Shown here piece after piece: positions 17,405 through 27,768 of a stretch of DNA of 64,000 bases (positions within the stretch are counted from its first letter, which is position 1; each line of letters begins with the position of its first letter). The notes under the pieces are model-generated. The model was given only the letters and a program-made list of their open reading frames with translations. It did not search any database and was not told the DNA's origin. This DNA is from an uncultured Gammaproteobacteria bacterium. Its GTDB lineage: Bacteria; Pseudomonadota; Gammaproteobacteria; DRLM01. Made by a program: the position numbers and the translations under genes. The DNA lies in assembly GCA_947259075.1 (NCBI GenBank), contig CAMYKQ010000017.1, positions 1 to 64,000 of the forward strand. The letters are read 5' to 3'.

Positions 17405-17460
17405 GGAGTCCCCCTGGCGGCAGATGCAGCGCCGCGCGCCGGATTGCGCTGAGCGGGTGA

Positions 17461-18225
17461 TTATAGCGTGATGAGGTCACCGCCGTTCAAGCGGCGGATG
17501 TTACGGCCCGGCAGCGCCGCCCGGCATTCACTGAAGATGACGTCTTCCTCGCCGGGCTTATTGTGGGTGATATACAGCTGGGGTTGATGACGCAGTTTTT
17601 TCAAATCCTCGGCCAATAAACTGGGGCAATAATGTTTCGCCATGCGGCTGATGGCCAGGTCGGCGTTAGCGAAGGCCGTCTCGACGATGAGCACGTCGAG
17701 GCGCTCGTGGGCGTTCAAGCCTTGCCAAAAACTGTCATTGGTGGAGGTGTCGCCGCTGAAGGCCAGCACCCCGCCGGCACAGCTGACGCGATAACCCACC
17801 GCGGGCACGGCATGCACCACGGGAATCATCTCCCAGCTACGCCCGCCCAAGCTCACCAGCTCGCCGGGCGACATGGGGGCGTAACGCATCACCGGCTGCT
17901 CGGGTGTAGGCAATTGATGGAAGTCGGGCCAGATCACCCAATTGAAAATATGCTGACGCAGGGCGTGCAAGGTTTCCGGCAGACCATGCACGATGAGCGC
18001 TTCTTGGCGCTCTTCAAAGATGCTGTCGAGCATGAGCGGGATGAAGGCAAGATGGTCGAGGTGGGAATGCGTAAGAAAAATATGGCGGATCTTCGCCATC
18101 TCATCGAGGCTTAAATCACCGACACCGCTACCCGCGTCGATGAGGACATCGTCATCTATTAGCAAAGAGGTGGTGCGTAATCCCTGCCCGACGCCTCCGC
18201 TGCATCCCAATACCCGAACTTGCAT
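17461..18225 (-). CDS. Metallo-beta-lactamase-fold hydrolase (class II cyclic-nucleotide phosphodiesterase-like)
   Basis: 254 residues. The metal-binding motif THSHLDHLAFIPLM (HxHxDH), a later His (PVVHAVPAVGYRV) and FSGDTSTNDSFW form the MBL active-site set, with another His near ITHNKPGEE. The start MQVRVLGCSGGVGQGLRTTS and the overall order resemble class II cyclic-nucleotide phosphodiesterases and related MBL hydrolases. The substrate is not certain. It is divergent from the ypjD-like gene, with about 150 bp between them to its ATG. Confidence 0.8.
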   Translation of the reverse strand: MQVRVLGCSGGVGQGLRTTSLLIDDDVLIDAGSGVGDLSLDEMAKIRHIFLTHSHLDHLAFIPLMLDSIFEERQEALIVHGLPETLHALRQHIFNWVIWPDFHQLPTPEQPVMRYAPMSPGELVSLGGRSWEMIPVVHAVPAVGYRVSCAGGVLAFSGDTSTNDSFWQGLNAHERLDVLIVETAFANADLAISRMAKHYCPSLLAEDLKKLRHQPQLYITHNKPGEEDVIFSECRAALPGRNIRRLNGGDLITL

Positions 18226-18378
18226 AAATCTCCTTAGCGACGTCCCTGTTTTCGCCCGCCCGACTATAACACGGCCGCCTAACTGGCTGGCCTCCGCGCC
18301 AAGCGCTTCTCGATGACCCCTTCTATCGTTGCGCCAGGTATGCCATCATTCGCGCTGTTGCGTGACATCCATCAGTCC

Positions 18379-19185
18379 ATGACCACACTCTATATCGCCA
18401 TCCCGGCCATCATTCTTTACCTCGCCGTCGGCATCAAACTCGGCCTGCGGCTCCTCAAGGGCGGCCTAAGCCCGGGCACCAAACGGCCTTTGCTGGCTAT
18501 CGGCTTGGTGGCCGCGGTACTGCACGCCGCCATCTTGTACCAAAACCTCTTTGTGGTTAGCGGACTCGATCTGGGATTTTTTAATGCCCTGTCACTCCTC
18601 TCATGGCTGATCGCCCTGCTGGTGCTAATCACCGCCCTCGCCCAACCCCTGGAAAATCTTGGCATCGCGGTCTTACCGCTCGCCGCGCTGGCCGTGCTGC
18701 TGGAACAAATCTTCCCTTCTTCGCATATAGTGGGCGGCGACACTGCCATCGCACTGCGGCTGCACATCGCCATCTCGATCTTCGCTTACAGCTTGTTCAG
18801 CGTCGCCGCGGTACAAGCGATCTTGCTCGCCATACAAGACCGGCACTTGCACAGCAAACGCCCCGGCGGCTTCATTCGCGCCCTGCCGCCGCTAGAGACC
18901 ATGGAAACCCTCTTGTTCCAGCTGATCAGCATCGGCTTCCTCCTGCAAAGCCTGTCACTACTCAGCGGCTTCGTCTATCTGGAAAACATGTTCGCCCAGC
19001 ACCTCGCCCATAAAACCGTATTCTCCATCATAGCTTGGCTCACCTTCGCCACCCTGCTCTTCGGCCGCCGGCGCTTCGGCTGGCGCGGCCGCATCGCCAT
19101 CCGCTGGACCTTGGGAGGATTCGCCGCCTTATTGCTCGCTTATCTCGGCAGCAAATGGGTGCTGGAAATCCTTTTGCATCGCTGA
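18379..19185 (+). CDS. Inner-membrane cytochrome c assembly-like protein (YpjD/CcsA family)
   Basis: About 268 residues with eight likely transmembrane helices. The core resembles CcsA/CcmF-type haem-handling proteins (LRLHIAISIFAYSLFSVAAV and a late HKTVFSIIAWLTFATLLFG with conserved His). In gammaproteobacteria this gene sits between ffh and corB. Its function is not established, though the fold suggests a role in haem delivery or c-type cytochrome assembly. I chose the ATG at 18379 (MTTLYIAIPAIILY), which puts the first helix at the N-terminus; upstream ATGs at 18313 and 18340 are possible. Confidence 0.85.
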   Translation: MTTLYIAIPAIILYLAVGIKLGLRLLKGGLSPGTKRPLLAIGLVAAVLHAAILYQNLFVVSGLDLGFFNALSLLSWLIALLVLITALAQPLENLGIAVLPLAALAVLLEQIFPSSHIVGGDTAIALRLHIAISIFAYSLFSVAAVQAILLAIQDRHLHSKRPGGFIRALPPLETMETLLFQLISIGFLLQSLSLLSGFVYLENMFAQHLAHKTVFSIIAWLTFATLLFGRRRFGWRGRIAIRWTLGGFAALLLAYLGSKWVLEILLHR

Positions 19186-19267
19186 AATATGAAAACATCT
19201 ATGCGCGGCCACGCCCACACCGCCACGCAAACGGCGGGTTATTACGTTTCGGAAACACACGAAGCCC

Positions 19268-20557
19268 ATGGATGACATTCCCCTAAGCGCGCTCGTCACC
19301 ACGCTGATCTTGATGATAGTGCTCTCGGCCTTTTTTTCCGCCTCGGAAACGGCCATGATGAGTCTCAATCGTTACCGCCTGCGCCATCACGCCAAGGCCC
19401 GGCACCGCGGCGCCATGCTCGCCAGCGCCCTGCTCGCCAGGCCAGACCGGCTTATCGGGCTCATCTTACTCGGCAACAACTTCGTCAACATCGCCGCCTC
19501 GGCGCTGAGCACCCTCATCGCCTTACGCCTGCTGGGCGAAGCCGGCATCGCGATCGCCACGGGCTTGCTCACCATCGTCATCCTGATTTTCGCCGAAGTC
19601 ACGCCAAAAACCCTGGCCGTGTTGCATCCCGAACGCATCGCTTTTCCGGTGGCCTATATCCTCACGCCGCTATTGAAGCTCATGTACCCCATCGTCTGGC
19701 TGACCAATGGCATCGCTAATTCATTGCTGAGACTATTCGGCGTCTCCGCCAACGAACCGGCCATGCACCAGCTCAGCCGCGAAGAGTTGCGCAGCGTGGT
19801 CAACGAAGCCGGCGCCCTCATCCCGCGCCGCCATCAACGCATGCTGCTCAGCATTCTCGATCTGGAAAACGTCACGGTCGAGGACATCATGATTCCGCGC
19901 AATGAGATAGTCGGCATCGACCTCGACGGCGATGTCGATGAAATTCTGCGCCTGCTCAGCACCAGCCAGCACACCCGCCTGCCCGTCTACCGCGAAAACA
20001 TCGACAACGTCGTCGGCATCATCCATTTGCGCAATGCCTTGCACCTGATTGCCAGCGGTAACCTCACCAAGGAATCTTTAACCCAAATCACCCGCGAAGC
20101 CTATTTCGTGCCGGAAGGCACGCCGCTCAACACCCAGCTGCTCAACTTCCAGCGCCAAAAACGCCGGATTGGCCTCGTGGTGGATGAATACGGTGACATT
20201 CTCGGTTTGGTAACGCTCGAAGACATACTCGAGGAGATCGTCGGTGAATTCACCACCGACGCCGCCGCCACCGTGCGCGATGTGCATCAGCAGGACGACG
20301 GCAGCTTTTTGGTCGATGGCAGCAGCAATATCCGCGAACTGAACCGGCTGATGGAATGGGAGCTGCCCACCGACGGGCCGAAGACGCTCAACGGCCTCAT
20401 TCTGGAACACATGGAATCCATCCCCGAACCGGGTACCAGCCTCATGATCGCGGGCTACCCCATTGAGATCATACAAACCAGCAGCAGCACGGTGAAAACC
20501 GCGAAAATCTATCCCGGGTTACGCCGGCAAGCAGCAAAGGCCAAGGACTGGCAATAA
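19268..20557 (+). CDS. corB: HlyC/CorC-family membrane protein with DUF21 and CBS domains (CorB-like)
   Basis: 429 residues. The DUF21 transmembrane domain (about 1-190) starts LSALVTTLILMIVLSAFFSA, with SETAMMSLNRYRLRHHAK in the first loop. Two CBS domains follow (EDIMIPRNEIVGIDLDGDVD and VDEYGDILGLVTLEDILEEI), then a CorC_HlyC domain (DDGSFLVDGSSNIRELNRLM). Such proteins are implicated in Mg2+/Co2+ export or resistance. It follows the ypjD-like gene by 82 bp, as in other gammaproteobacteria, and converges on wspR. Confidence 0.92.
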   Translation: MDDIPLSALVTTLILMIVLSAFFSASETAMMSLNRYRLRHHAKARHRGAMLASALLARPDRLIGLILLGNNFVNIAASALSTLIALRLLGEAGIAIATGLLTIVILIFAEVTPKTLAVLHPERIAFPVAYILTPLLKLMYPIVWLTNGIANSLLRLFGVSANEPAMHQLSREELRSVVNEAGALIPRRHQRMLLSILDLENVTVEDIMIPRNEIVGIDLDGDVDEILRLLSTSQHTRLPVYRENIDNVVGIIHLRNALHLIASGNLTKESLTQITREAYFVPEGTPLNTQLLNFQRQKRRIGLVVDEYGDILGLVTLEDILEEIVGEFTTDAAATVRDVHQQDDGSFLVDGSSNIRELNRLMEWELPTDGPKTLNGLILEHMESIPEPGTSLMIAGYPIEIIQTSSSTVKTAKIYPGLRRQAAKAKDWQ

Positions 20558-20578
20558 AGTAATCAGCAAGGGGGCGAT

Positions 20579-21730
20579 TTAACGCGGCGCACCCGCCGCT
20601 ACGTCCTTACCTTTGTTCCCCCCGGCACTTTTCCGCTTGGATGGCTTACTCGCCAACTTCACAGTTTTTTTATCCGCCTCTTCTTCATTCTGCTTCACGC
20701 CTAAACTAAGGTCATGGGCGCTGATGAAACGGTTACGTCCCGAATGCTTAGCCTTATACAAAGCCTCATCCGCCGATTCAATCAACATCGCGGGCAAAAC
20801 ACCTTCGCGCGGAATTATGCACGCCACGCCCATACTAATGGTGACATAATCCGCCGTCGTCGAATGCTCATGAGGAATCACTAATTTCTCTATTGATTGA
20901 CGGATCTTTTCGGCCACGATTTTGGCGCCGTCCGGATCGGTATCGGGCAGAATAATCGCGAATTCTTCTCCGCCATAACGCGCGGCCAAATCACCGGGAC
21001 GGCTAGTACCCTGCTCGATTACCTGCGCCACGCGGCGCAATACTTCATCACCGCCTTGGTGGCCATAATTATCGTTGTAAAGTTTAAAGTGATCGATATC
21101 GATCAAAATCAACGAAATTATTTTTCCGCCGCGCGCCGCGCGCATCCATTCCTGCTCTAAATATTCATCGAAACGACGCCGGTTAGCGATGCCCGTCAAA
21201 CCATCAAGACTCGTCAAGCGCTGCAACTCTCTATTCGTTTTCTCCAGCTCAATCTGCATATCGTGCATCACGCGATAAGCCTCGTCACGTTGTTGTTGCG
21301 CTAAGTAACTGCGAGTATGCGCGCGCACACGGGCGATCAACTCGATCTTGTCGGGTATCTTGACCAAATAATCGCTGGCTTGAAGCTCAAAAGCCTGGCT
21401 CTTGACCTTGGGATCCTCCTTGGAGGACATCACGATGATGGGAATATTTTTAGTTTCGGGGTTGGCGCGGAAAAACCTTAATAGCATCATTCCGTCTATA
21501 TCAGGCATCACCAAGTCTTGCAGGATCACGGTAGGCTGGAACTCCACCGCTTCGGCAATGGCTCGCGCCGGGTCGGTGCAATAGTGATATTCCAGGTTTT
21601 CTTCCGTCATCAGCATGCGCCGGATCGCCTCAGCCACAATAGGCTGATCATCCACTAGCAAAACGCGCGTCATCGTGAGCGGCGGGCCATGCGGGACGGG
21701 GTTGTCCTTGATAATTTTATCGTTACTCAT
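20579..21730 (-). CDS. wspR: WspR response regulator diguanylate cyclase (REC-GGDEF)
   Basis: 383 residues: output of the Wsp pathway, making c-di-GMP from two GTP. REC domain about 20-140 with the acidic pair in VLLVDDQP and phospho-acceptor Asp72 in [11 protein letters not shown] coiled helix links to the GGDEF domain, active site GGEEF at 253-257. The allosteric inhibitory I-site RxxD (RPGD, 244-247) is intact, so product inhibition is expected. A Lys/Ser-rich tail of about 40 residues follows. It is the last gene of the wsp operon and its ATG overlaps the wspF stop. Confidence 0.95.
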   Translation of the reverse strand: MSNDKIIKDNPVPHGPPLTMTRVLLVDDQPIVAEAIRRMLMTEENLEYHYCTDPARAIAEAVEFQPTVILQDLVMPDIDGMMLLRFFRANPETKNIPIIVMSSKEDPKVKSQAFELQASDYLVKIPDKIELIARVRAHTRSYLAQQQRDEAYRVMHDMQIELEKTNRELQRLTSLDGLTGIANRRRFDEYLEQEWMRAARGGKIISLILIDIDHFKLYNDNYGHQGGDEVLRRVAQVIEQGTSRPGDLAARYGGEEFAIILPDTDPDGAKIVAEKIRQSIEKLVIPHEHSTTADYVTISMGVACIIPREGVLPAMLIESADEALYKAKHSGRNRFISAHDLSLGVKQNEEEADKKTVKLASKPSKRKSAGGNKGKDVAAGAPR

Positions 21731-22773
21731 ATCATGACGCCTCTTTTGCTTTTATCGGCGCCATTAGGAAAAATCTTCAATAGCGCTGATGCAATCTCAC
21801 CGACGGGCAACACATCTACCGCGGCATTGAATTGCACCGCCGCCTTAGGCATACCATAAACCGCGCAGGTAGATTCATGTTCCGCGATAGTGTGGCAACC
21901 GCGTTCACGTATACGCAGCAGACCCGCGCCTCCGTCCCGCCCCATTCCAGTCAACAACACCCCGACGACGTCGCCGCGCCAATACGTGGCCACACTCTCA
22001 AAAAATACGTCTACCGAAGGCCGGTATACCATATCGCGGGGAACCGGGGTGTAACTGAGACGTAACAAATCAGTGAGCACTAAGTGGTCATTTGTACCAG
22101 CGATCAATACCGTCCCTACCGTAGGTCTATCGCCTTCCCTGGCAAGCCTTACTGGCATGAGACATTGTTCGTTCAACCACTCCGCGAGATCGCCCGCGAA
22201 CTGGGCGTCAACATGCTGAATAATGACCGTCGCGCCAGTAAAATCCTCCGGGAGTTTTGACAAAATCGTAGCGAGCGCCTTGGGGCCGCCAGTGGATGAA
22301 CCAATCGCCAGCATTTTGATGCCGCTTCGCGCGCCTTCGATAATGCTCGCCGCAGAACCAGAAGAATGGCGCGGCACGACACTCCTCGTCAGCCTTTCGA
22401 TAGTGGCGATTTTCGCCAGCAATCCAGCCGCGCCTTGCTCACCTTCCTGAGCGAGAATAGGCGTGCGCACCGCATCCAAGGCGCCGGCGCCCATGGCTTC
22501 GAAGACCAAGGACGCATTGCCACCCACGGAACTGGTCACCACCAATATTGGGCATGGGGTTTTCGCCATAATCTGACGGGTGGTATCCGCCCCGTTCATC
22601 AATGGCATGATGAGATCCATTAAAATCAAATCAGGCCGGTCTTCCGCGCAACGTTTAACCGCCTCGACACCATCACGCGCCACCCATGCGACCTGATGTT
22701 GAGGGACGCTATTCACCACACGCCGCAAACTCTCTACGGCAAGACTCATATCATTAACGATCGCGATTCTCAC
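21727..22773 (-). CDS. wspF: WspF, CheB-like methylesterase response regulator
   Basis: 348 residues. REC domain at the N-terminus ([20 protein letters not shown], phospho-site in [13 protein letters not shown]) and a CheB methylesterase domain with the catalytic Ser in [12 protein letters not shown], His in [10 protein letters not shown] and Asp in [12 protein letters not shown]. WspF demethylates WspA and so lowers signalling; its loss in Pseudomonas gives constant c-di-GMP production. Overlaps wspE and wspR by ATGA at both ends. Confidence 0.95.
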   Translation of the reverse strand: MRIAIVNDMSLAVESLRRVVNSVPQHQVAWVARDGVEAVKRCAEDRPDLILMDLIMPLMNGADTTRQIMAKTPCPILVVTSSVGGNASLVFEAMGAGALDAVRTPILAQEGEQGAAGLLAKIATIERLTRSVVPRHSSGSAASIIEGARSGIKMLAIGSSTGGPKALATILSKLPEDFTGATVIIQHVDAQFAGDLAEWLNEQCLMPVRLAREGDRPTVGTVLIAGTNDHLVLTDLLRLSYTPVPRDMVYRPSVDVFFESVATYWRGDVVGVLLTGMGRDGGAGLLRIRERGCHTIAEHESTCAVYGMPKAAVQFNAAVDVLPVGEIASALLKIFPNGADKSKRGVMI

Positions 22774-25688
22774 GCGGCGACACCGATCAAATCCATCACC
22801 GCTTCTCTCAGCGTTTCGTCATGGAAGCTGCCTTTAGTGAGGTAATAATTAGCGCCCGCCTCCAGACCGCGATAACGATCCTCTTCCCGGTCTTTGTATG
22901 AAACTATCATGACCGGCAAGTCGCGATATTTGGCGTCTTGCCGGATCATTTTCACCAATTCAATGCCGTCCATTCTAGGCATATCAATATCGCTAATTAT
23001 CAAATCATAATCGCCTTCGCGCAGGGCGTTCCATCCGTCCATGCCATCCACGGCCACGTCAACCAAATACCCGGAAGCCGTCAGCAATTTCCTTTCCACC
23101 TCGCGAACGGTGATGGAATCATCCACAACCAAGATTCGTTTCGCTTTACCTTTCTCGTCCTTTTGCTGGACATCACCAACCCGGTTAAGGCGGCCAACGG
23201 TGACTATTTTTTCAATTGACCGCAACATGTCATCCACGTCAACCACCAGCAAGGGCGCGCCATTTTCCATAAGTGCGGCGGAATTTATATCCTTTACCTT
23301 CCCCAACTGATGTGGAAGGACATGAACAACCAGATCGCGTTCGCCAAGAAAGCGATCGACCACCAGCCCATAAGAATTCTTTCGCTCACCCAACACCACA
23401 ACCGGCAATTCATTACGCTGTAAATTCTCCTCGCCAAAACCGAACACCTGGTAGGCGGAAACCAGGCCAACGTGATGATCCTCGACGCTGATGTACTGAT
23501 GCCCCTCCACTTCACGCAAGGACTCTTTAGAAACATGCATGATCCGCTCAATACGCGCCAAAGGAAAGGCATAGGGTTCACCAGCGATCTCAACCAGCAA
23601 GGCCGGCAAAACCGATAAGGTCAGAGGCAACTGCAATTGGAAACGCGTACCGACGCCAAGCTGGGATGTCGCCCGAACCATGCCGCGCATTTCCTGTACC
23701 ACATCATGAACCACATCCAGTCCGACGCCTCTGCCGGATATCTCGGTTACCTCTTCCTTCGTGCTAAAGCTAGGCAGAAAGAGAAACTCCATTAATTCCG
23801 CCTCATCAAGATTAGCGGCCATTTCTTCCGTCACCAAACCGCGCTCGATTACTTTCTTGCGAAGCCGCTCCGTATCGACACCGCGCCCGTCATCTTCCAC
23901 AACAACGGAAAGCATGCCGGATTGATGGTAGGCGGATAGCCGGATTGTACCGCGCTCCGGTTTTCCCTTGGCCTCTCTTTCATCGGGAAACTCGACGCCA
24001 TGATCCATTGAATTACGTAACAAGTGATTTAATGGCGCTTCTATTTTTTCAAGTATGTCTCGGTCAACCATGGTCGCTTGGCCATCAATCTGCAATTGCA
24101 CTTGTTTTCCAAGCTGGCGCGCGAGATCACGCACCATACGCGGGAACCCTTGTATCCCATCACCAAAAGGCCGCATCCGGCTGGTCACGACCTCCCGGCG
24201 CAAGCGGCTGGATAAATTCACGGCGCGTCTATCATAGGACTCCAACTCCGCAAGCCTATCCGCCAATATTTGCCGGCATTCAGCCGCCCTGCCTTGCGCA
24301 TCTCGCAACACTCGCCGCATTTTATCCCGGTCAAAACCTTCATCAAGTTGCTCGCGCAAGCCATCAAGCATGGTGACGATCTCCGCCTGGCGGCGTTTCA
24401 GCCTTAACATACTTTCCGCATACGGCCGCAGCCATCGCGCCTCAACCATTGATTCGCCCGCCAATCCCATTAAGCGGTTAAGTTGATCGGCGCTAATACG
24501 CAACACCCTATCGGCCGCCTGTGAACTCTGCGCGGGTTTTTCCTTGATCTTTACTTCCGGTAACTTAATAGATTTTTTCTGCTCTATTTCCTCGGTCTCA
24601 TTTGCCGCCGGTGACGCGGAAATCGTCTCGGCTATAGAAACATCATCTATCCGCCGAGCAGAATTTTCCGGGGAGCTAGATTTTATTGGGCTTTTACCAG
24701 AAAGAATGGCCGCCAATTCTCCCAGCAATCTCTCATGCTCTTCGCGCTTAGCTTCACTGAGCGCACTTTCAGGCCCCTCACCTAGATGCGCCACAGCGAA
24801 CAAAAGATCAGTGGACTTCAATAAAACATCTATATGGCTTGGCAATAGAGTTAAGCTTCCATTTTGCGCGGCGACCAAACAATCTTCCATACGATGGGCG
24901 AGTCCGACTGCCACATCCACGCCGACGAGGCGCGCAGCGCCTTTTATGGAATGTGCAGCCCGCATCAGCGGCTCAATTTTTTCCGGCGAACTGGGGTCTT
25001 GCTCTAATTGCAGCAGGCCATCGGTTAGCACCTGACTTTGCTGTTCGACCTCAAGATGAAATAACTCCATCATCGTCGCGTCAGCCAATACCGCGGCAGG
25101 CTGAAATTCTGACGCGGGAGTTTCATCCTGCGTCACCGGGGATGAAGCGATATCGGTTTCGCCCGGTGACATCGCCTCGTCAATAACTGATTGAGAATCC
25201 TGTCGCGCAGAAGCCGCAACACTCGGCGTTAATTTCGCTGCTTTCTTTTTTTTCTTCGGCTTATTATCATCTGAAAGCATACTGGATAGCCGATTTTCCA
25301 AATCGGATAAATTGGCTTGAGTCGCTTCGTCCAGCTCGGCACCCTCTTCTTCGCGAGCCCCGTCGGCTATGAGAGACAAAATATCGACGCCCTTCAGAAG
25401 CAAATCGACACCATCGCCCCCCAACACCAGTTTTCCATTTTGGGCAGCAACCAAGCAATCTTCCATCTTGTGCGCCAAGCCAACGGCATGTGACAGACCC
25501 ACTAAACGCGCAGCCCCTTTTATTGAGTGGGCCGCGCGCATCAAAGACTCCATCTTGTCATGCGATGATGGGGAACTTTCAAGATGCAGCAAGCCTTCGG
25601 TTAAAACCGCCGCGTGCTGCTCCACCTCCATACGAAACAGCTCCAGCATGGAACTATCTGCGAGAGACTTAATATCCTTTTGACTCAT
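22770..25688 (-). CDS. wspE: WspE, CheA-type hybrid histidine kinase with two Hpt domains
   Basis: 972 residues. Two Hpt domains, both with the phospho-His box AAHSIKGAARLVG (His54 and His246), separated by a Lys/Ser-rich linker. Next come a dimerisation/ATPase region (NHLLRNSMDHGVEFPDE, VVEDDGRGVD, SGRGVGLDVV), a CheW-like regulatory domain, and a C-terminal REC (RILVVDDSITVREVER, with Asp in LIISDIDMPRMDG). This kinase should phosphorylate WspR and WspF. The ATG at 25686-25688 was chosen for its GAGGG and ATGA overlap with wspD; an in-frame start further upstream lies within wspD. The second Hpt domain looks like an internal duplication. Confidence 0.95.
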   Translation of the reverse strand: MSQKDIKSLADSSMLELFRMEVEQHAAVLTEGLLHLESSPSSHDKMESLMRAAHSIKGAARLVGLSHAVGLAHKMEDCLVAAQNGKLVLGGDGVDLLLKGVDILSLIADGAREEEGAELDEATQANLSDLENRLSSMLSDDNKPKKKKKAAKLTPSVAASARQDSQSVIDEAMSPGETDIASSPVTQDETPASEFQPAAVLADATMMELFHLEVEQQSQVLTDGLLQLEQDPSSPEKIEPLMRAAHSIKGAARLVGVDVAVGLAHRMEDCLVAAQNGSLTLLPSHIDVLLKSTDLLFAVAHLGEGPESALSEAKREEHERLLGELAAILSGKSPIKSSSPENSARRIDDVSIAETISASPAANETEEIEQKKSIKLPEVKIKEKPAQSSQAADRVLRISADQLNRLMGLAGESMVEARWLRPYAESMLRLKRRQAEIVTMLDGLREQLDEGFDRDKMRRVLRDAQGRAAECRQILADRLAELESYDRRAVNLSSRLRREVVTSRMRPFGDGIQGFPRMVRDLARQLGKQVQLQIDGQATMVDRDILEKIEAPLNHLLRNSMDHGVEFPDEREAKGKPERGTIRLSAYHQSGMLSVVVEDDGRGVDTERLRKKVIERGLVTEEMAANLDEAELMEFLFLPSFSTKEEVTEISGRGVGLDVVHDVVQEMRGMVRATSQLGVGTRFQLQLPLTLSVLPALLVEIAGEPYAFPLARIERIMHVSKESLREVEGHQYISVEDHHVGLVSAYQVFGFGEENLQRNELPVVVLGERKNSYGLVVDRFLGERDLVVHVLPHQLGKVKDINSAALMENGAPLLVVDVDDMLRSIEKIVTVGRLNRVGDVQQKDEKGKAKRILVVDDSITVREVERKLLTASGYLVDVAVDGMDGWNALREGDYDLIISDIDMPRMDGIELVKMIRQDAKYRDLPVMIVSYKDREEDRYRGLEAGANYYLTKGSFHDETLREAVMDLIGVAA

Positions 25689-26389
25689 GATGTCGCCCTC
25701 TGCAACGCGGAGAATAGCAGAGTTTCGTCGAGGCACCCAACGTGCTTATCACCGAGATCCAACATACCCTTCATATAATTCGTCGCATTCCTTTCAGCGG
25801 TTGCAGGCACATTCTGAAGCTCGGCAAAACCATAGCGGTGAATCCCCTTAACCTCGCTCACCGGAAATACATACCTGCTCTCACTATTGGAAATGACGAC
25901 AAGCCGCGCATAGATTCCTTGCGCGGCATCATCGCCAAGCGACAAGCCTTTATCGACGCCTAACAATCGGCCTAGAGAAACGCACAACTGTAATTCACCC
26001 CGAATATTTACCAGACCTTTCAGCGCACCACTTTTTGCGTGGGGAACACGATGCACAACTCGCATGTCCACGACCTCTTGAAATAAACGCGCGGGCAAGG
26101 CCAGCCATTCATCGGCAATACGAAAAACCACCACGGATAAAGAATTATGATCTTTTTTACTTTTTATCTTTTTTAACTGGTCAGTCCACGTTTTTATATA
26201 ATCAGGGTCGGCATTTCTATCCAAAAGAAGACGCCCGCTATTCGAATAAACCTTACAATTGGCGCAATGAACAACCTTGTCGAGTTCAGGACAACGCGGC
26301 TTCTGCTTCCCCCAGACACCGATTTTGTTCCAACAGTCGTTGATATTTATATCAGGCTTAGACTCAATTTCGCGCTCAGCATTAGCCAT
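25685..26389 (-). CDS. wspD: WspD, CheW-like coupling protein with Cys-rich N-terminus
   Basis: 234 residues. A CheW domain (about 85-230, VVVFRIADEWLALPARLFQE and KGLVNIRGELQLCVSLGRLL) couples receptor to kinase. The N-terminal 75 residues contain NDCWNKIGVWGKQKPRCPEL and HCANCKVYSNSGRLLLDR, a four-Cys arrangement typical of WspD and possibly metal binding. It overlaps wspE by ATGA and lies 56 bp after wspC. Confidence 0.93.
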   Translation of the reverse strand: MANAEREIESKPDININDCWNKIGVWGKQKPRCPELDKVVHCANCKVYSNSGRLLLDRNADPDYIKTWTDQLKKIKSKKDHNSLSVVVFRIADEWLALPARLFQEVVDMRVVHRVPHAKSGALKGLVNIRGELQLCVSLGRLLGVDKGLSLGDDAAQGIYARLVVISNSESRYVFPVSEVKGIHRYGFAELQNVPATAERNATNYMKGMLDLGDKHVGCLDETLLFSALQRATS

Positions 26390-26445
26390 TGTCCATCCCT
26401 CACATCATTACCAGACGGCACATGAAACATCCCATAAAGGTTTCC

Positions 26446-27768
26446 TTACTCATCCTCACCAGAGACTCGAGATGCTCGCGACCTGTAAACTGCGGCAGCG
26501 GCCCAATTTCCGGATAACTCAGCTTGTGCGGCAAGATGGACTAAGGCCTGGTAGTGCCGTGGATTCAAATATACGACTTTTCTAAATAGCTCCCCTGCGA
26601 ATGAATCTTTGCCTTCAGCCTGCCTTATCAACCCCAGCAAGTAATATCCCTCGGCCGATATTACATTCTTAGAAATATATTCTTCACAAAACTCGGCGGC
26701 CTTGGTTAATTCACCTTTATCAGCCATTCTCCTGGCTTCATCCAAGCCCGGCTCGCTAACACCATCACGAATGGATACCTCATCAAGATGAGCATCAGTG
26801 GAAACATCAACGGCATTAGGATGAACCAAAGATTTTGACGGCGCGCTTTTGTAACTATTATTCGACTTAGCCTTATTGGACGATTTTTTACTGTGAATAG
26901 CATTATTTGACGAATCGAGCGGCTTCGGAGAGCTCGGCACAATCAAGGTAGGCTGATCCACCGCAAGTGTTGATGTTGATTTTTTACGAAAAGCAAAAGT
27001 GCCGGCCTGCCGCATAGAAGTGAACTTATCACTCGGCAAACGCCCCCCCTCTGCATGCCCGACAAACAACACCCCGCCGCCCTCCAAAATTCGGTGCAAC
27101 TTAATAACCGCCTCCTCCTGCTGGGTCCTTCTAAAATAGATCAAAACATTACGGCAAAAAATTACGTCGTAAAAATTAACGCCTGACAAGAAATTATCAT
27201 CCAGCAGATTACCATGCTGGATATTAACCATGCTCTTAATCACATCGCTCAACGCATAACCTTCTTCCGTTTTATCAAAATACCTCGAGAGATAACTCCC
27301 AACGTCGCCTCTAAATGAATTAGCTCCATAAATTGCACGGCGCGCGCGCGCCAATGCGCGCATACTTATATCGACTGCGTCGACGCGGACGGTTCCAGAA
27401 TCAAAACCCATATCCTTTAGGATCATCGCGATAGAATAAGGCTCTTCACCGGTCGCGCATGGGACGCTCAAGATTCTCAGCAATTTACTCTTAGAGGGAG
27501 GAAACCATTCTCGTTGCACCAACTGCATCAGGAGAACAAATGGATCTTTATCTCTAAAAAACCAGGTTTCCGGGACGGTCACCGCATCAATGAGCTCTTG
27601 CAATTCCGATGAGTTCTTCACCACCTTGGAAAAGTATTCTTCGATATTAGCGGCACCAATAGCCCTCATGCGCTGATTGACGATTCTTTGCACGGTATTG
27701 CTGCCAATGGATTCGCTATCGAGCCCCATCGCTTCCAGCAATAGATTTTCGATAGCCGTGATACTCAT
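26446..27768 (-). CDS. wspC: WspC, CheR-type chemoreceptor methyltransferase with TPR tail
   Basis: 440 residues. CheR domain with VTVPETWFFRDKDPFVLL, AdoMet site LRILSVPCATGEEPYSIAM and DVIFCRNVLIYFRR. A Ser/Lys/Asn-rich linker of about 80 residues follows, then a C-terminal TPR pair (KGELTKAAEFCEEYISKN, YYLLGLIRQAEGKDSFAGEL), the usual WspC layout. It methylates Glu residues of WspA and so raises its activity. The linker part is visibly AT-rich compared with neighbours. Start and stop overlap wspB by one base (TGATG). Confidence 0.94.
   Translation of the reverse strand: MSITAIENLLLEAMGLDSESIGSNTVQRIVNQRMRAIGAANIEEYFSKVVKNSSELQELIDAVTVPETWFFRDKDPFVLLMQLVQREWFPPSKSKLLRILSVPCATGEEPYSIAMILKDMGFDSGTVRVDAVDISMRALARARRAIYGANSFRGDVGSYLSRYFDKTEEGYALSDVIKSMVNIQHGNLLDDNFLSGVNFYDVIFCRNVLIYFRRTQQEEAVIKLHRILEGGGVLFVGHAEGGRLPSDKFTSMRQAGTFAFRKKSTSTLAVDQPTLIVPSSPKPLDSSNNAIHSKKSSNKAKSNNSYKSAPSKSLVHPNAVDVSTDAHLDEVSIRDGVSEPGLDEARRMADKGELTKAAEFCEEYISKNVISAEGYYLLGLIRQAEGKDSFAGELFRKVVYLNPRHYQALVHLAAQAELSGNWAAAAVYRSRASRVSGEDE

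Noticed and set aside
19189-19275. 28-codon frame bridging the ypjD-like gene and corB
   Set aside because: Its stop overlaps the corB start, but there is no ribosome binding site and the composition is not convincing.
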